Assembly (NCBI RefSeq): GCF_019393635.1
Contig: NC_057867.1
Span: 52,359,143-52,423,142 of the forward strand
Direction of reading: 5' to 3'
DNA from: Dromiciops gliroides
Taxonomy: Eukaryota > Chordata > Mammalia > Microbiotheria > Microbiotheriidae
DNA length: 64,000 nucleotides
Part shown: piece after piece, positions 35,451-47,351 of the stretch
How positions within the stretch are numbered: position 1 is the stretch's first letter
Layout of the letters: each line of letters begins with the position of its first letter
Notes under the pieces: model-generated
The model's input: only the letters and a program-made list of their open reading frames with translations
The model's database searches: none
What the model was told of the DNA's origin: nothing
Program-made: the position numbers and the translations under genes

Positions 35451-35879
35451 GGCATGTATCCATGCTAGCATGGTGTTTAAAGCAGATGCCTTCTTATCCC
35501 TTAGAAATCTTATGTCCAGCATTGATCTGGGAACTTCTTGAATGCTAGAAAGTATGGTTGCTGTATTTTGAAATGACCAACTCTGCTATTTTCATAGACA
35601 TGAATATTTGTTTCTGTATGACACAGATGTATGTATTTTGATCTGATGATTCCTAAATATGTCAGAATAGAGAAGCAGGAAGCTCTTCTATGGAACATTC
35701 ACCCAGCTCTGTAATTGGACCTTGGGGTTCAAAGCTGGATTGACTTAACGTTTGTGATGGTTTGTGCCCTTTGTCTTTTCTGATGTCATGGGCTTATTCA
35801 CCTGGAGGCTCAATATCAAACTGTCCAGATGCTTATTTCTTTTGGTTGGTCTGTCTCCAAGGCTCTGTATCTGTGTTCA
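35451..35879. other. Intergenic, nothing recognised
   Basis: No gene or clear repeat. A short CA tract at about 35405-35420 precedes it. Confidence 0.4.
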
Positions 35880-36370
35880 TTCATTCACCAAGCATTTATG
35901 AAATGCTTATCATTTGCTAGATATTGTGTTCAGTGGTGGGGATATCAAGAAAAAAATCAAAATATTTTCTTCCTACAGGAGCTTTTTTTAAATTCTAAGC
36001 CGGGTAGGGGTAGAGGAAACAGCATGTACACAAATAAGTAATTATATACCAGGTAAATACAAAGTCATAATTGAGCTGAGAGGCTCAGGAAAGGCCTTGT
36101 GTAAGGAGGTAACGCACGAATAGGGCTTTAAATGGGGGCAAAAATCTTAAGACTTGGAGGTGAGGTGGGAGAGCATTCCAAGAATGGGGAGGAAAAAAAG
36201 TGGGAGAAAGAATGCCCTTGACAGGGAACATCAAATAGTCCAGTTTGGCTAGAACACAAGGAAGCCTAATGGACCACAAGCCTAGGAAGGCAGACTAATT
36301 TGTGAAGGACTTTAAATGCCAAGCAGAGGAGCTTTTATGTTATCTTAGAGGTAAAAGAGTCAAGGAGTGG
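35880..36370 (+). repeat. Old LINE-derived dispersed repeat
   Basis: 'caccaagcatttatgaaatg', 'aaggccttgtgtaaggaggt', 'gggagagcattccaagaatg', 'tgaaggactttaaatgccaa'. The same order recurs in part at about 55880-56150 and 61040-61210, so it is one dispersed family. I think it LINE-derived but cannot name it with certainty. Confidence 0.6.
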
Positions 36371-37269
36371 AGGGGGGTGGGGAGACACTCCCAGACCTAT
36401 GCATTAGGAATAGCAATATAGCAATTGAGGAGATGGATGGGAGAAGGGAGCAATTGTTGATTAGGGAGGCTATTGTGATAGTCTGGGTTTTCATGTGGGA
36501 TTTTAAGCCAAGGTACTCATGTAGCCATTCAATGATTGATCAAATGTTTGTTGAGCACCAACTGTGTGCAATGTACCAGGTCAATGGCACTATTCCTGCC
36601 CTTATTGAACTCCAAATCTAGGATGAGGAGTTTACACATGCAGATGATTCTCAGATGTACAGAGAAGTCTGATTCTTAGACACAAGAAAGCAGAGGCCTG
36701 GAGGACCTGTTAGAGGAAGAGTAAAGAAAGGTATAGGGGAAAGAGTATACATAGGGAAACAAAGGTTCAATGCCTGACTCTCATACAGGCATGTGACCTT
36801 AGGCAAGTCATTCCACTCTTTACCTCAATTTTCTCATTTCTGAAGTGAGTGTAATGCTCGCATGTGAATCATGGAATAAATATCACAGTCTCCGAAGCTT
36901 TGAAGCTGAGGACCACCCAAAAATCAATGGAGAGGTGTGTAGTAGATATGTGGGACAAACTGCATAAAGGACAAACTGCCATAGAAATGTATGCTTGGTA
37001 AGAAAAAAAGGTGCGTCAGTCACATTGAAGGAAGTGACAAATAGTCAGTGGGCAACCGTTGCCCTCAACTGGTGTTCCTGCAATGTTAAGAGATCTTGAG
37101 GAACTCCCTCAGAGCACTGGGTAGACCCCCAAGATAGACTTAGAGGAAGACTTGCATAACAGTTGAAGAGGATGGGAGGGTGTAGAGAAAAGATAGTGTA
37201 GGCTAATATTACATGCTAAGGATAGTGGAGAATTGTGTTACAAGTCGCTAGCTCCTGATTTATATAAAT
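36371..37269. other. Intergenic with a MIR remnant
   Basis: A MIR-like core at about 36735-36870 ('catgtgaccttaggcaagtc', 'ctcaattttctcatttctga'). The part at 36880-37250 may be an old unclassified LINE. No host gene. Confidence 0.45.
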
Positions 37270-38098
37270 GCTCCTAGAAAGAAAGCTGCCTCTACTTTCT
37301 CACTTCCCATTCACTTCTCAGCCCTCTGTGATATGTGTTTGGACCTCACTATTCAACTGAAACTACTCTATCCAAGGATGGTGATGACCTTTTTGTATTT
37401 GAAGGTCCAATGGCTTTTCCTTGGTCCTTGTTCTTCTTGACCTCTAGGCAAAGCTCCAATACTGGTCTTGACTCTTTCCTTCTTATACTCTCCTCCCTGG
37501 GTTTCCATGTCCCTCTTCTCACTTTATTTTCATCTCATCTACTCCTCATTCTCCTTCATTAGATCATCATCCAAGTCCCTGCTCCTTATGTGTAACCCTC
37601 TTCTTTTCTCTCTCATCAGTTTCCATCATTTCATCTGTCATTTCTGTGCAAGTAATCATTGAATGGCTACATGAGTACCTTGGCTTAAAATCCCACATGA
37701 AAACCCTCACATCTCTGCTTGTCTGAGCTCCAATCCTGCATCCCTGGATTCTCCCTAGACATCTACACCTAGATAGTTTGTAGGTGTCTCAAATTCAACA
37801 TATCCAGAATAGAACTCATCTTTCCTCCTAAATCTCTTCCCAACTTCTTTATTTCTGTTGAGGGCACCACCATCCATCCATCTGGTCATCCAGATTCACA
37901 ACCCCAGAGTCATCCTTCAACTCCTCATCCTCCCTCGTTCCAAGATATCTCCATTCAGTTGCCAGGTCTTGTCAAGTCTACCTTCACAACATCTCTTACA
38001 CCTTTCCTTTCTTTTTTTAACTTACACAGCCAATACCACAATTCAAGGCCTTCATCACCTCTCAATAGCTTCTCTATTGCTTTCACCCACATACAACC

Positions 38099-38187
38099 TC
38101 TTTCTTCTTCTTCTTCTTCTTCTTCTTCTTCTTCTTCTTCTTCTTCTTCTTCTTCTTCTTCTTCTTCTTCTTCTTCTTTTTCTTCTT
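38099..38187. repeat. (TTC)n microsatellite, about 29 units
   Basis: An almost uninterrupted TTC/CTT run directly abutting the T-end (inverted A-tail) of the minus-strand SINE that follows, so on the SINE strand it is a (GAA)n tail expansion. Confidence 0.97.
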
Positions 38188-38327
38188 CTGTGGGGCAATG
38201 AGGGTTAAGTGACTTTCCCAGGGTCACACAGCTAGTAAGTGTCAAGTATCTGAGGCCAGATTTGAACTCAGGTCCTCCTGAATCCAGGGCTAATGCTTTA
38301 TCCACTGCGCCACCTAACTGCACCCCC
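38188..38327 (-). repeat. CORE-SINE (WSINE1/MAR1-type)
   Basis: Reverse copy: 'tgtggggcaatgagggttaa' to 'cgccacctaactgcacccc'. It is inserted inside the L2 element. Confidence 0.93.
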
Positions 38328-39129
38328 TCTTTCTTTATTCTCTCTTCCACACAACTCCCAAATTGCTATCCCTAAAGCACAGGTTGGACCATGTCATTAC
38401 CCTGCTTAAGAAGCTTTGTCTCCAACCTATCTTTCCAGGCTGATGTTACAACCCTACCCCCACCCCCCTAATTACTCTATGTACTAGTCAAACAGGTAGA
38501 TGCAATGGTTTGTGTCCAGGAAGTTCCATTTTCCACCCCTCTGTTTTATACAATCAGTTGCCTCTGCCTGCAGTACTCTTCTTCCTCATCTCAACCATCC
38601 TTTCCTCCAAGAACGTCACATTAATTTTGTATTGACTTATCTGTGTGCACATGGTCCTTCACACTTCCCCCCAGAAAGTAAGCTCTTTGAGGGGGGGACC
38701 TGCTTTCTTTTTTGATTTTGCCTTTCCTGCCTCGTAGCAGTACTTGGCACAGAGAATGTACTTAATAAATGCTTGTTCGATTGGATAGTTAATGCGTTGA
38801 AGAAAGACAAGAAACTTTCACTGTTTTTCTCTTCATTTTTGTGTAAATTCAAGGACACTGCCACGGATGTCAAAACACGTGGTCACTCAGGAAAAAAAAA
38901 CTGTCTTCATTCAATGTTTACTTTTATCTACACTAGCGCCTGATTGAATTCTGACTAATATCAGGATTAAGCCATCTGGGCTCTAGAGCAAGCCTTGTCT
39001 ATTTCCCCAACTGTCTGGAAGCTTGGACATTGTGTGGAAAGGGGTGGATAGAGTGCTGGACTGAAAGCCAGGAAGGTCTGAGTTCAGATCCATTACCTGA
39101 CCTTCCCCATATAAATAAATGTAAGTTGG

Positions 39130-39230
39130 TTCAGGACAGAAACTGTTAGGTTTCTCACCTTGAGAACCTAGTGCAGTGCCTGGTATATGACAGGTGATTT
39201 ATAAAAGCTTGTTGATTTACTGAATACAAG
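39130..39230 (+). mobile_element. L2 LINE extreme 3' fragment
   Basis: 'ggacagaaactgttaggttt', 'gtgcagtgcctggtatatga' and 'aaaagcttgttgatttac' follow the L2 tail. Confidence 0.55.
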
Positions 39231-39279
39231 TTGTGTGGCCCTGGGGAGGTCACTCAACTGCTATGTGTCTTAGTCAGTT

Positions 39280-39700
39280 TCCTAGGACTTATCTAATTAG
39301 TCATTATGTTCATAATGGAGGGAATTCCCACACTGGGAAGATTTTCCCAGTGCCTGGATTGTTACTCTAGTGACACAGAAAATAAAGCGGACAATTTAAT
39401 AACCGTTGACTGAGTTTGTAAATCGCCATTAATTTTCACTGTGTAGGACAGAGCTTTGGAAACTTTCTTGGTATGGAGAGGGAGAAATCCCCGCTCGGAA
39501 TGGCCTGCTTAGCCATTTCTTTGCCGTACCACTTAGCACCCCTTGGGACCCTCTCCAAAATGGATAATCTAATAGACAGCACAGCTCTCATATCTGCACT
39601 GTGCATGGGTAGCAGTGGTTAAACAAATTCCCCTGTAAATTGCCTAAGTAACACTTGCCGTGCTAAGAGGCCCAGATAAGGAAGGAGGGAGGGGGTCTCT
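39280..39700. promoter_or_regulatory. Repeat-free block, candidate distal element
   Basis: 'cttatctaattagtcattat', 'ataaccgttgactgagtttg' and 'gtaaatcgccattaattttc' are followed by a balanced-composition stretch without repeats. Suggestive of a conserved non-coding element; not tested. Confidence 0.3.
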
Positions 39701-39844
39701 AAAGAGTAGTTGTAGGAGTCATGGGTTTAAATGGATCCAGCTTCCACAATTTGGCTGTGAAGACCAGTGTTTAATTTGACAACACTCATATTCAAGGATT
39801 ACCTTTATAAACCCCTCCTGTCTTGGTCCTTCCCAGGCTAAGTG

Positions 39845-42840
39845 CTAGTAATAGCTCACATTTAGAAAGGCTTGCAACTGCTTTTATTTTTAAAGGTTTG
39901 CAAAGTGCTTTCTGTCCATTATCTCATTTGAGCCTTTCAGACACCGAGGGATGCCATTATTACCATCCCCTCCCCCCAAGTCCCCTTTTACTGGAGAGGA
40001 GGCTGAAACTCAGAGAGGTTATGGGACTCAGAGTGCATCACACAGCCAATAAATGTCCAAAGTGGGATATGAACCCAGGTCTGCACGACCGCAAACCCAG
40101 TGCTCTAGCCGTTAGGCAACATTGTCTCTCATGCTACACATGGGACAGGAATTGAGCCAAAATATTCAGATCATTGAAAGACAAACAATCTGCCTTTTGT
40201 TTTAAATATCCAGGTTAGCGAGGCAATAAAAATGAATTATGTGGATTGTTTTAAGCTCTTTCCATTTGGTTTCATAACATAGTCCCAACTTACCATCTAG
40301 GCTAGAGAGATATAGATGGTTGGGGTTTAGAATCGAATGAATCGGAAGCCCCGTCATGGGAGCATAGATTCAGAACTGGAAAGGCCTTTAGAGTTCATCT
40401 GGTCCAATCTTGTCACTTTACAGAATTAAGAAACCAAGGCCTGTACTGGTGAAGGGACTTGGAAATACACACAACACACGCACACACACACACACACACA
40501 CATACACACAATAAGTAGAAGAGCTGAGATTTGAACCCAGGGTCTGTAACTCCTAACTCATTCCTTTTCCCACTGCATATGTTTTTTTTTGTCTGCTTAG
40601 GTTAATTAAAAGGGAAAATAGTATAGTACAAAAAGCACTAGTTTAGAATCTGAGAGCCTGACTTTGAACAGTGGCCCTGCCAATACTTACCCACAAGTCC
40701 CTCCTTCTCTCTGGGCTCTGCTTTTCTCTTCTATACAATGATGAGTTGGACTATGGGACATATAAGTCCCCCGATGGCTTGAACTGTGTGGGTCCACGAA
40801 CATTTAAGCAACCTCTCTCAAGTCCAGGCCCTTTTGTATTTCTTCTAGTTTGCCATTCATTATGAGTGCCCCAAACCCTTCCACGTTCTACAGCTTTCTG
40901 GGTCAGATTGTTACTTTTAAAGCTGTAACCCAAGAAATCGTATCACCGGATCACATATTCAGAGATGGAAGATACCTTCCTGGCCATGTGGTCTAACCTT
41001 CTCATTTTACAGTTGAAGAAACTGAGGCCCAGAGTGGTCATTCGGGCAGTAAGTAGCAGACCAGGAGTCAAGGCCAGGTCCAAGGACTCCGAATCAGAAA
41101 AATGATATCCTTGCTAGAAATTTGTGCTGGGCAAAACGGGTGGCAGTGATAGAGAAAACAGGTCCATATAAAATTACCTTTGGGCGTCATGAATTCAGAC
41201 AGATTTCTTCACTATACTGAACTAACCATCTTATTAAATACTACAAGCAGGTAGTCAGGTCATTTGAATTTTACAGCTAAGAGCTGACATATGGTGTTAT
41301 GCTTTACTTAGATTTACATATGTTACCTCATTTAATCCTTGCAATAGCTCTGTAAGGTAGGTGCTATTATCATCCCCATTTTACAGATAAGGAGACTGAG
41401 GTTGAGAAGTCACTTGTCCAAGGTCACACAGCAAGAGAGTGTCTGAGGAAGGATCTGAACTTTGGGAAATTTTCATTTATCTGTTTCTTACTCCTATCAA
41501 GGTAGAACCTGGGAATTTCCATATCTGGCACTGTGGTGGCCCCCTTACATGCAGTCTGGTTCACAAGGCTTAGATACATAGAACAAATTTATTTTCCCGG
41601 CAAAAGATTCAGAAAGGACTGGTATTTCAGTCAATCATTAAATATTTATTTAGCACCTACTATGTGCCAGGCGCTGTGCTAAGCCCCTTGAGATTTGGGA
41701 GATATTTCCTAGACCCCAATACACTATTCTCCCTATATAATCCCTGTAATTTATAGTCCTACCCTTGATAGGAACCACAGAAAGGGGAAAGTCCAGGGTT
41801 TGTACCTCCATATTGTACATCATTGTTCTCCTGTTGGTACTCAGCCACTATTGTCCTCTACTCCATGCAGGTGATCTGGGTCCTTCTTGCTGTTGTTACT
41901 ATCCTCAGCTCTGCTTTGTCTCTCCCTGTTATTTAGTTATCCATCAAATGATGATAATTAACTCCTTTCCAAGTGGTAGTTCTCAAGCATCTGGACCATA
42001 GAGTGCTTACACCAGTGCTTTAGTTCTTTGCCACCTCTGGGGTATCTAATTCCTTCAGTCTATTTAAACCTTCCACCATTTTCTACTTGGGTTCTAAGGT
42101 CTGAGTTCTTCATAAAGTCTCTTTAAGTAGTTGTTCAAACAAATCTCTTGCTTTCCAATTGAATCTGTCCCAAGTTACATAATAATGAAGTAGACCAAAG
42201 AGATCTCTGATGGTGATAAATTATTATCACACTAAAGGAAATGGATTATAAGTGACAATATTCAGTCCTTCTTTCTATTTCTTCCCATTTGCTAGGAGGA
42301 AATCAACACCTTTCCCCAATGGTAATTCATATAAAGAAGTAAATTCATGTTGATATGAAAATTGTGTACTAAAAAGAATGATACCAAAATGAAAAATTAA
42401 GCAATTTAATTGCCCGTAGCTTCTAATTTCCCGCCCCTTATTTCTCTTTCTTTTTCCTTCCTTCCTTCCTTCTTGACTTCCTTCCTTGCTTCCTTCTCCC
42501 CTTCTTTCCTTCCTTCCTCCCTCCCCCTCTCTCTTTTGTTTCAAACTTTGAGGTACATTATTGATCATACAAAATTATATTAGAGATAGGGAAGAGGGAC
42601 TCGGCCTGTGATTTCACTAATATAGAGAACACTGGGAAACGAAAACTTCCTCCACCAAGGGAGATGTGTACCTTCTCTGCAATCTGTAATCTTTGATTTC
42701 CCTCCGGTACTTAGAGGTTAAATGATTTGCCGAGGGTCACAAAGCCAGTATGTGTCAGAGACAGATCTTACTCATACTATGTCCTTTTTGACTCAGAATC
42801 CAACTTTCTATCCACTATTGCCACACTGCTTTTCAAAATC
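39845..42840. repeat. Cluster of ancient MIR and MIR3/Ther-type SINEs
   Basis: Separate remnants at about 39845-40130 (minus, MIR), 40370-40575 (MIR3/Ther-type, with a CA run inside at 40471-40509), 40620-40800 (plus, MIR), 40955-41100 (MIR3/Ther-type), 41290-41470 and 41635-41700 (minus, MIR), and 42705-42835 (minus, MIR). Each is recognised by 'attttacagat', 'ggtcacacagc' or 'tgtgccaggcgctgtgct' type motifs. The spaces between hold no gene; a CCTT-rich tract lies at 42457-42530. Confidence 0.7.
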
Positions 42841-43076
42841 ATATCAATATAATATAAATTTAAATTAGAAACATTCAAATTCTAGAAATCTAGCTCATTC
42901 CAGAACTCTCCTAGAATTATTTGGTATCAAAGTTTAAGATACCATGGGGCAATTCCCCTTCTTTCAATATACCATTTTGAGAACTGACTGATATCAACCT
43001 TTGTTCTCCAGTCTTTTCCATTGGAAAGTCTTCTGTTCCAGGGCTGGTGAACTATTACTCACAAAAGAGTCCCTCT

Positions 43077-43234
43077 GGGGCAGCTAGGTGGCGCAGTGGA
43101 TAAAGCACCGGCCCTGGAGTCAGGAGGACCTGAGTTCAAATCCGACCTCAGACACTTGGACACTTACTAGCTGTGTGACCCTGGGCAAGTCACTTAACCC
43201 TCACTGACCCACCAAAAAAAAAAAAAAAGAAAAT
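43077..43234 (+). repeat. CORE-SINE with a 15-bp TSD
   Basis: A full copy from 'ggggcagctaggtggcgcag' to an A-tail. 'caaaagagtccctct' flanks it at 43062-43076 and 43235-43249 without mismatch. Confidence 0.95.
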
Positions 43235-43656
43235 CAAAAGAGTCCCTCTCTAGTGCAGTTGTTCTCAGGTGTTTTGGCCTCAGGATCCCTTTACGTTCTT
43301 AAAAATTATTATGGACTTCCCCCCACCCCACAGCAAGTTTTTTAAATGTTGGTTCTATCTATTGATATTAGAAATTAAAATGTCTTAGTATCATGAAAAA
43401 TAGTTTTAACCTCACAGATCCCCCCAAAGAATCTTGGAGATCCTTGGGAGTGCCGGAATCATACTTTGAGAACCACTCCTTTAGATAGAAGAAAATGCCT
43501 GCCTCTTGTTACATAGTAGTCATGAAGAGTGACTGTTAGTCCACAACCAGATACTATATCATGTAGGAAAATGAGATATGGGTCATGATTGAGGATGCTT
43601 TCAACATCCTTACCACATATAATGGTATTACTGTCCCTTAGGATGGACAACTGAAT

Positions 43657-43803
43657 TTTTTTTTTTTGGTGAGGCAATTGGGGCTAAGTGACTTGTCCAG
43701 GGTCACACAGCTAGTAAGTGTTAAGTGTCTGAGGCCAGATTTGAACTCAGGTCCTCCTGACTCCAAGGGTGGTGCTCTATCCACTACGCCACCTAGCTGC
43801 CCT
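43657..43803 (-). repeat. CORE-SINE (WSINE1/MAR1-type)
   Basis: Reverse copy from T-run to 'cgccacctagctgccc'. Flanks 'gacaactgaatt' and 'gacaatcgaaatt' look like a slightly diverged target duplication. Confidence 0.93.
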
Positions 43804-44299
43804 GACAATCGAAATTTACCTATTGCTATTTATTCTTTCTTGTTTTCTTGTATCCTGAAGATGACTGGTGGAGGTGGGAGGTTATTATTCTGTTTTACTA
43901 TTTGCTCAGTTAGTTCAGTGCTTCAAAAGTCTCTGCCAGAATGTTCCTCACAAAGGTTCTTGTGGTTAACTCCCGTGATTGTTGTTTCCTTTGTCTTTTC
44001 AGTTGGGAAGTTGGGAAGGGGGAGGTTTCTCTTTCACAAAGTCCAATAAAAACGCCCCATACTTTTGATCATAAGGAGTTTCACTAATTCAAGACCAACT
44101 ACAGGCAGATTATCCTTGCTGCTGGAGCTAGGTCACATCTCACCAGTATTTTCCAAAGCCCTAACTCAGAACACATTTAGCAAGGAGCATCTTTCAGACA
44201 TCGACATTAGCACATGGATTCAATTATTTGATAGACATACACTGGAAACATAATCTGGGAAGCCCCCATGATACAGAAAGAGAGGGGGACATCTCTTCA
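43804..44299. other. Intergenic, nothing recognised
   Basis: No gene or classified repeat. Confidence 0.4.
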
Positions 44300-45350
44300 G
44301 ATAAGAGATCTAGCAATGGAAGAGAACTCAGAGGTCATTCAGCCCAATGCCCCTCATGGTGTAGAAGCTGAACCTGAGGTCTACAGAAGGGAAAGGTCAT
44401 GCAGGTAGTATCACGGAGAGCTGAGGTTCAACCACACTTCCTTTGACTCCAAACCCATTGTTCCATGGAACCAGCATATATGGTAGGTCCTCAATGCCAA
44501 GAAGTCTTCCAGCTTGCTCTGTTCAAGTGACAAAAACAGCTAGGGAGGCGCCATGTTATTAGAGGATCATAGATTTTGACCCAGAAGCCAACTCAGAGCA
44601 CATCTCATCCCCCCTGAAATTTGACTGAGGAGGGAAGTGCAGCACAGAGTGGGGAAGGGACTTTGCCCAAGGTCACACAGAGCCTGGATGTAAGACTAGG
44701 GCTTTTGAATGTAAATCCATTGCATTTTTCCTACCAGATCATTTTCTTCCTCCAATCCAATTCAGCAAATGAGTGTCAACTCTGTGGATATCTCTGTATT
44801 GGGCACTATGGAAAAATCAGCAGCTTAAAGCTTTAGAACTAGAAAGGAACTTAGAAGTCATTTTACAGATGAGAAAACTGAGGCCCAGAAAACAGAAATT
44901 ATTCAACAAAAGTCAAATTAGTAGGAGAACTGAGGCCCTCTGACTCCAAATTCAATGAAGTATATAGGACATAGTCTCCAACCTCCAGGACCTTATGGTC
45001 TAGCAGGAGAAATAACACGTGTCTGATAGGAGGCTAGCATGGTATAATGGAAATTCTATTTGGAGTCAGGGATTTGGGGTTCAGCTTCCAAATTGTGTGA
45101 CCGTGGGCAAATTAACCTCCCTCTGCTTCAGTTTCCTTATCTGTAAAATGGGAATTATAATGCATCATGATCTATTCCCTGCTTTAACCTTTACTCAGTG
45201 TGTGATGATGGACAAATTATTTAACCTCTCTGTCTCAGTTTCTTCCTTTATGATATGGTAATAATAACAATAATATACTGCCTACCTCATAGGGTTTTGG
45301 TAAGGAAAACACTTTGTAATTCCTAAGGAATTTTATGAATGTGAGTCATT
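44300..45350. repeat. Tandem run of old MIR and MIR3/Ther-type SINEs
   Basis: Remnants at about 44310-44470, 44565-44700 and 44825-44950 (MIR3/Ther-type, 'ggaacttagaagtcatttta' style), then two MIR-like copies at 45015-45175 and 45180-45350 ('cagtttccttatctgtaaaa'). All are diverged. Confidence 0.65.
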
Positions 45351-45403
45351 ATTATTGATGAATGAATAGAAAATATTTATGAAGTTTTTACTATGTCTCA
45401 AGC

Positions 45404-45662
45404 TGGGGCAACTAGGCAGCGCAGTGGATTGAGCACTGGTCTTGGAATCAGGAAGACTCATCTTCCAGAGTTCAAATCCAGCCTCAGACACTTACTGGCT
45501 ATGTGACCCTGGGCAAGTCATTTCGCCCAGTTTGCCTCAGTTCCTTATCTGTAAAATGGGCTGGAGAAGGAAATGGCAAACCACTCTGGGATCTTTGCCA
45601 AGAAAACCTCAAATGGGGTCACAAAGAGTCAGACATGACTGAAATGACTCGATGATGACAAC
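45404..45662 (+). repeat. MAR1-type long CORE-SINE
   Basis: 'ggcaactaggcagcgcagtg' head, MIR-like core, then the longer 3' part 'ggagaaggaaatggcaaacc', 'atctttgccaagaaaacctc' and 'gtcagacatgactgaaatga'. It differs from the short SINEs by this extra module. The name is from memory. Confidence 0.85.
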
Positions 45663-46319
45663 AAATGTCCCAAACTCTGTGTGGCGTGCTGGGGATACAG
45701 ATAAAAATGTGGGACAGCCCTTGCCTTTCAGGTGACTTAGATTCTAAATGAGGGAGACAATACCTATAGGCAAGTTTAGCTGCAGTTCAGATGGCAATGT
45801 GCAATGGTCTGGAGGGTCTAGTTGTAGGGCAGATGCTAAGACCTGGCATGTCAGAAGGTATAGTTGCAGGGTAGATGGTAAGTCCTAGTGTCCTTCTGTT
45901 TTACCAGAAGGGTTATAGTTAATGCCTTCTTGCTCATTGAGGCAGTGTCAGTGGCTGTATCTGCCCTGTAGCTGGGGGGAAGAAGAGGAAGAAGGCATGA
46001 ACTAGGGAGATCCCAGTAAGATATAAGCAGAGAGCAAGCCTCCCAAAGCCTGCTATGCTCAGCCCTTCAGCACTCAATGGAAACAAATGTTATTACTGAT
46101 AAGAACGTCATTAATACCTTACTATAATTTCCTCAACTCATATATATTTTGGGCCAATTAGAATACTGTTTTCAAGGAATTAACTGCCTCTCAGAAGGTA
46201 ATTTTGCTGAACATTATATTTTCCCTGGAACACATGAACAGTGCTTGGGGGCACATGGGGGGTAGTAGTCATGAAGGGATTCCTGTACTATTGCCACCAC
46301 TGAAAGAGCACATTAAGAA
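45663..46319. other. Intergenic, nothing recognised
   Basis: A partial old repeat at about 45670-45730 ('ctggggatacagataaaaat'). No gene. Confidence 0.4.
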
Positions 46320-46958
46320 AATATTAAATTATGCCCAAAGGGCGATAAATTATGCCCAAAGGGCGATAAAACTGTGCATACCCTTTGACCCAGCAATCCC
46401 ACTTTTGGGTCTTTTTCCCAAAGAAATCATGGAAAGGGGAAAGGGACCCACATGTACAAAAATATTTGTAGCTGCTCTTTACGTGGTGGCAAGGAATTGG
46501 AAGTTGAGGGGGTGCCCATCAATTGGGGAATGGCTGGACAAGTTGTGGTATATGAATACAATGGAATACTATTGTGCTGTAAGAAATGATGAGCAGGAGG
46601 AGTTCAGAGAAACCTGGAGGGTCTGGCGGGAGCTGATGATGAGTGAGATGAGCAGAACCAGAAGAACATTGTACACAGTATCATCAACATTGTGTGTTGA
46701 TCTACTGTGATGGACTAAATTCTTCTCACCAATGCAATGGCACAGAAGAGTTCCAGGGAACTCGTGATAGAAAAGGATCTCCAAATCCAAGGAAAAAAAA
46801 AAAGAACTGCGGAGTATAGATGCTGAATGAACCATACTATTTCTTTTGGTTTTGATGCTGTTGGTTTTTTCTATTTTGAGATTTTTCATCATTGCTCTGA
46901 TTTTTTTCTCTTGTAACATGACTAATGCAGAAATAGGATTAATGTTATTGTGCGTGTA

Positions 46959-47006
<48 letters not shown>

Positions 47007-47150
47007 ACCTATATCAGATTACCTGCTGTCTAGGGGAGGGGGGGAGGGAGGGGAGGGAGGGAGAAAAATATGAAATTGTAAAGCTTGTATAAACAAAAGT
47101 TGAGAACTATCTTTACATGTAACGGAAAAAAATAAAATACTTTATTAATT
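46320..47150 (+). mobile_element. L1 LINE, 5'-truncated, relatively young
   Basis: A C-terminal ORF2 segment is readable in one frame (about 46326-46710): IPFDPAIPLLGLFPKE, TKIFVAALYVVARNW, EWLDKLWYMNTMEYYCAVRN. The motifs order as in L1 reverse transcriptases, C-terminal part. A 3' UTR with G-rich, TA-repeat and 'aaaataaaatactttatt' poly(A) segments follows. It lacks the endonuclease and RT core, so it is inactive. A 21-base in-frame tandem duplication (NYAQRAI twice) is at 46326-46367. Confidence 0.85.
46955..47000. repeat. (TA)n palindromic repeat in the L1 3' UTR
   Basis: Two TA runs joined by 'tacata' and ending 'tgtata', forming a near-perfect inverted repeat. Confidence 0.9.
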
Positions 47151-47164
47151 AAAAAAAAATATTA

Positions 47165-47301
47165 AGGGGCAGCTAGGTGGCGCAGTGGATAGAGCACCGG
47201 CCCTGGAGTCAGGAATACCTGAGTTCAGATCGGGCCTCAGACACTTAACACTTACTAGCTATGTGACCCTAGGCAAGTCACTTAACCCCAATTACCTCAC
47301 C

Positions 47302-47325
<24 letters not shown>
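47165..47325 (+). repeat. CORE-SINE next to the L1 tail
   Basis: Full copy with a long A-tail. 'aaatattaag' before (about 47157) and after (about 47341) looks like the target duplication. It inserted into or beside the A-tail of the L1 above. Confidence 0.93.
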
Positions 47326-47333
<8 letters not shown>

Positions 47334-47351
47334 GAAAGAAAATATTAAGAC

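Larger units (their letters stand above)
37270..38790 (+). mobile_element. L2 LINE 3' region, interrupted by a SINE
   Basis: Order of L2 segments: 'aaactactctatccaaggat', 'tgtctcaaattcaacatatc', 'gagggcaccaccatccatcc', 'cagagtcatccttcaactcc', 'ggttggaccatgtcattacc', and the tail 'cagtacttggcacagagaat' with 'aataaatgcttgttcgattg'. All frames are broken. The insert at about 38100-38327 is a younger SINE plus its expanded tail. Confidence 0.85.

Noticed and set aside
37955..38350. Glu-rich minus-strand frame of 131 codons
   Set aside because: A SINE translated together with its (GAA)n tail expansion.
46204..46710. 168-codon frame as a host gene
   Set aside because: The motifs PFDPAIPLLG, FVAALYVVARNW and MEYYCAVRN identify an L1 ORF2 C-terminus, truncated.
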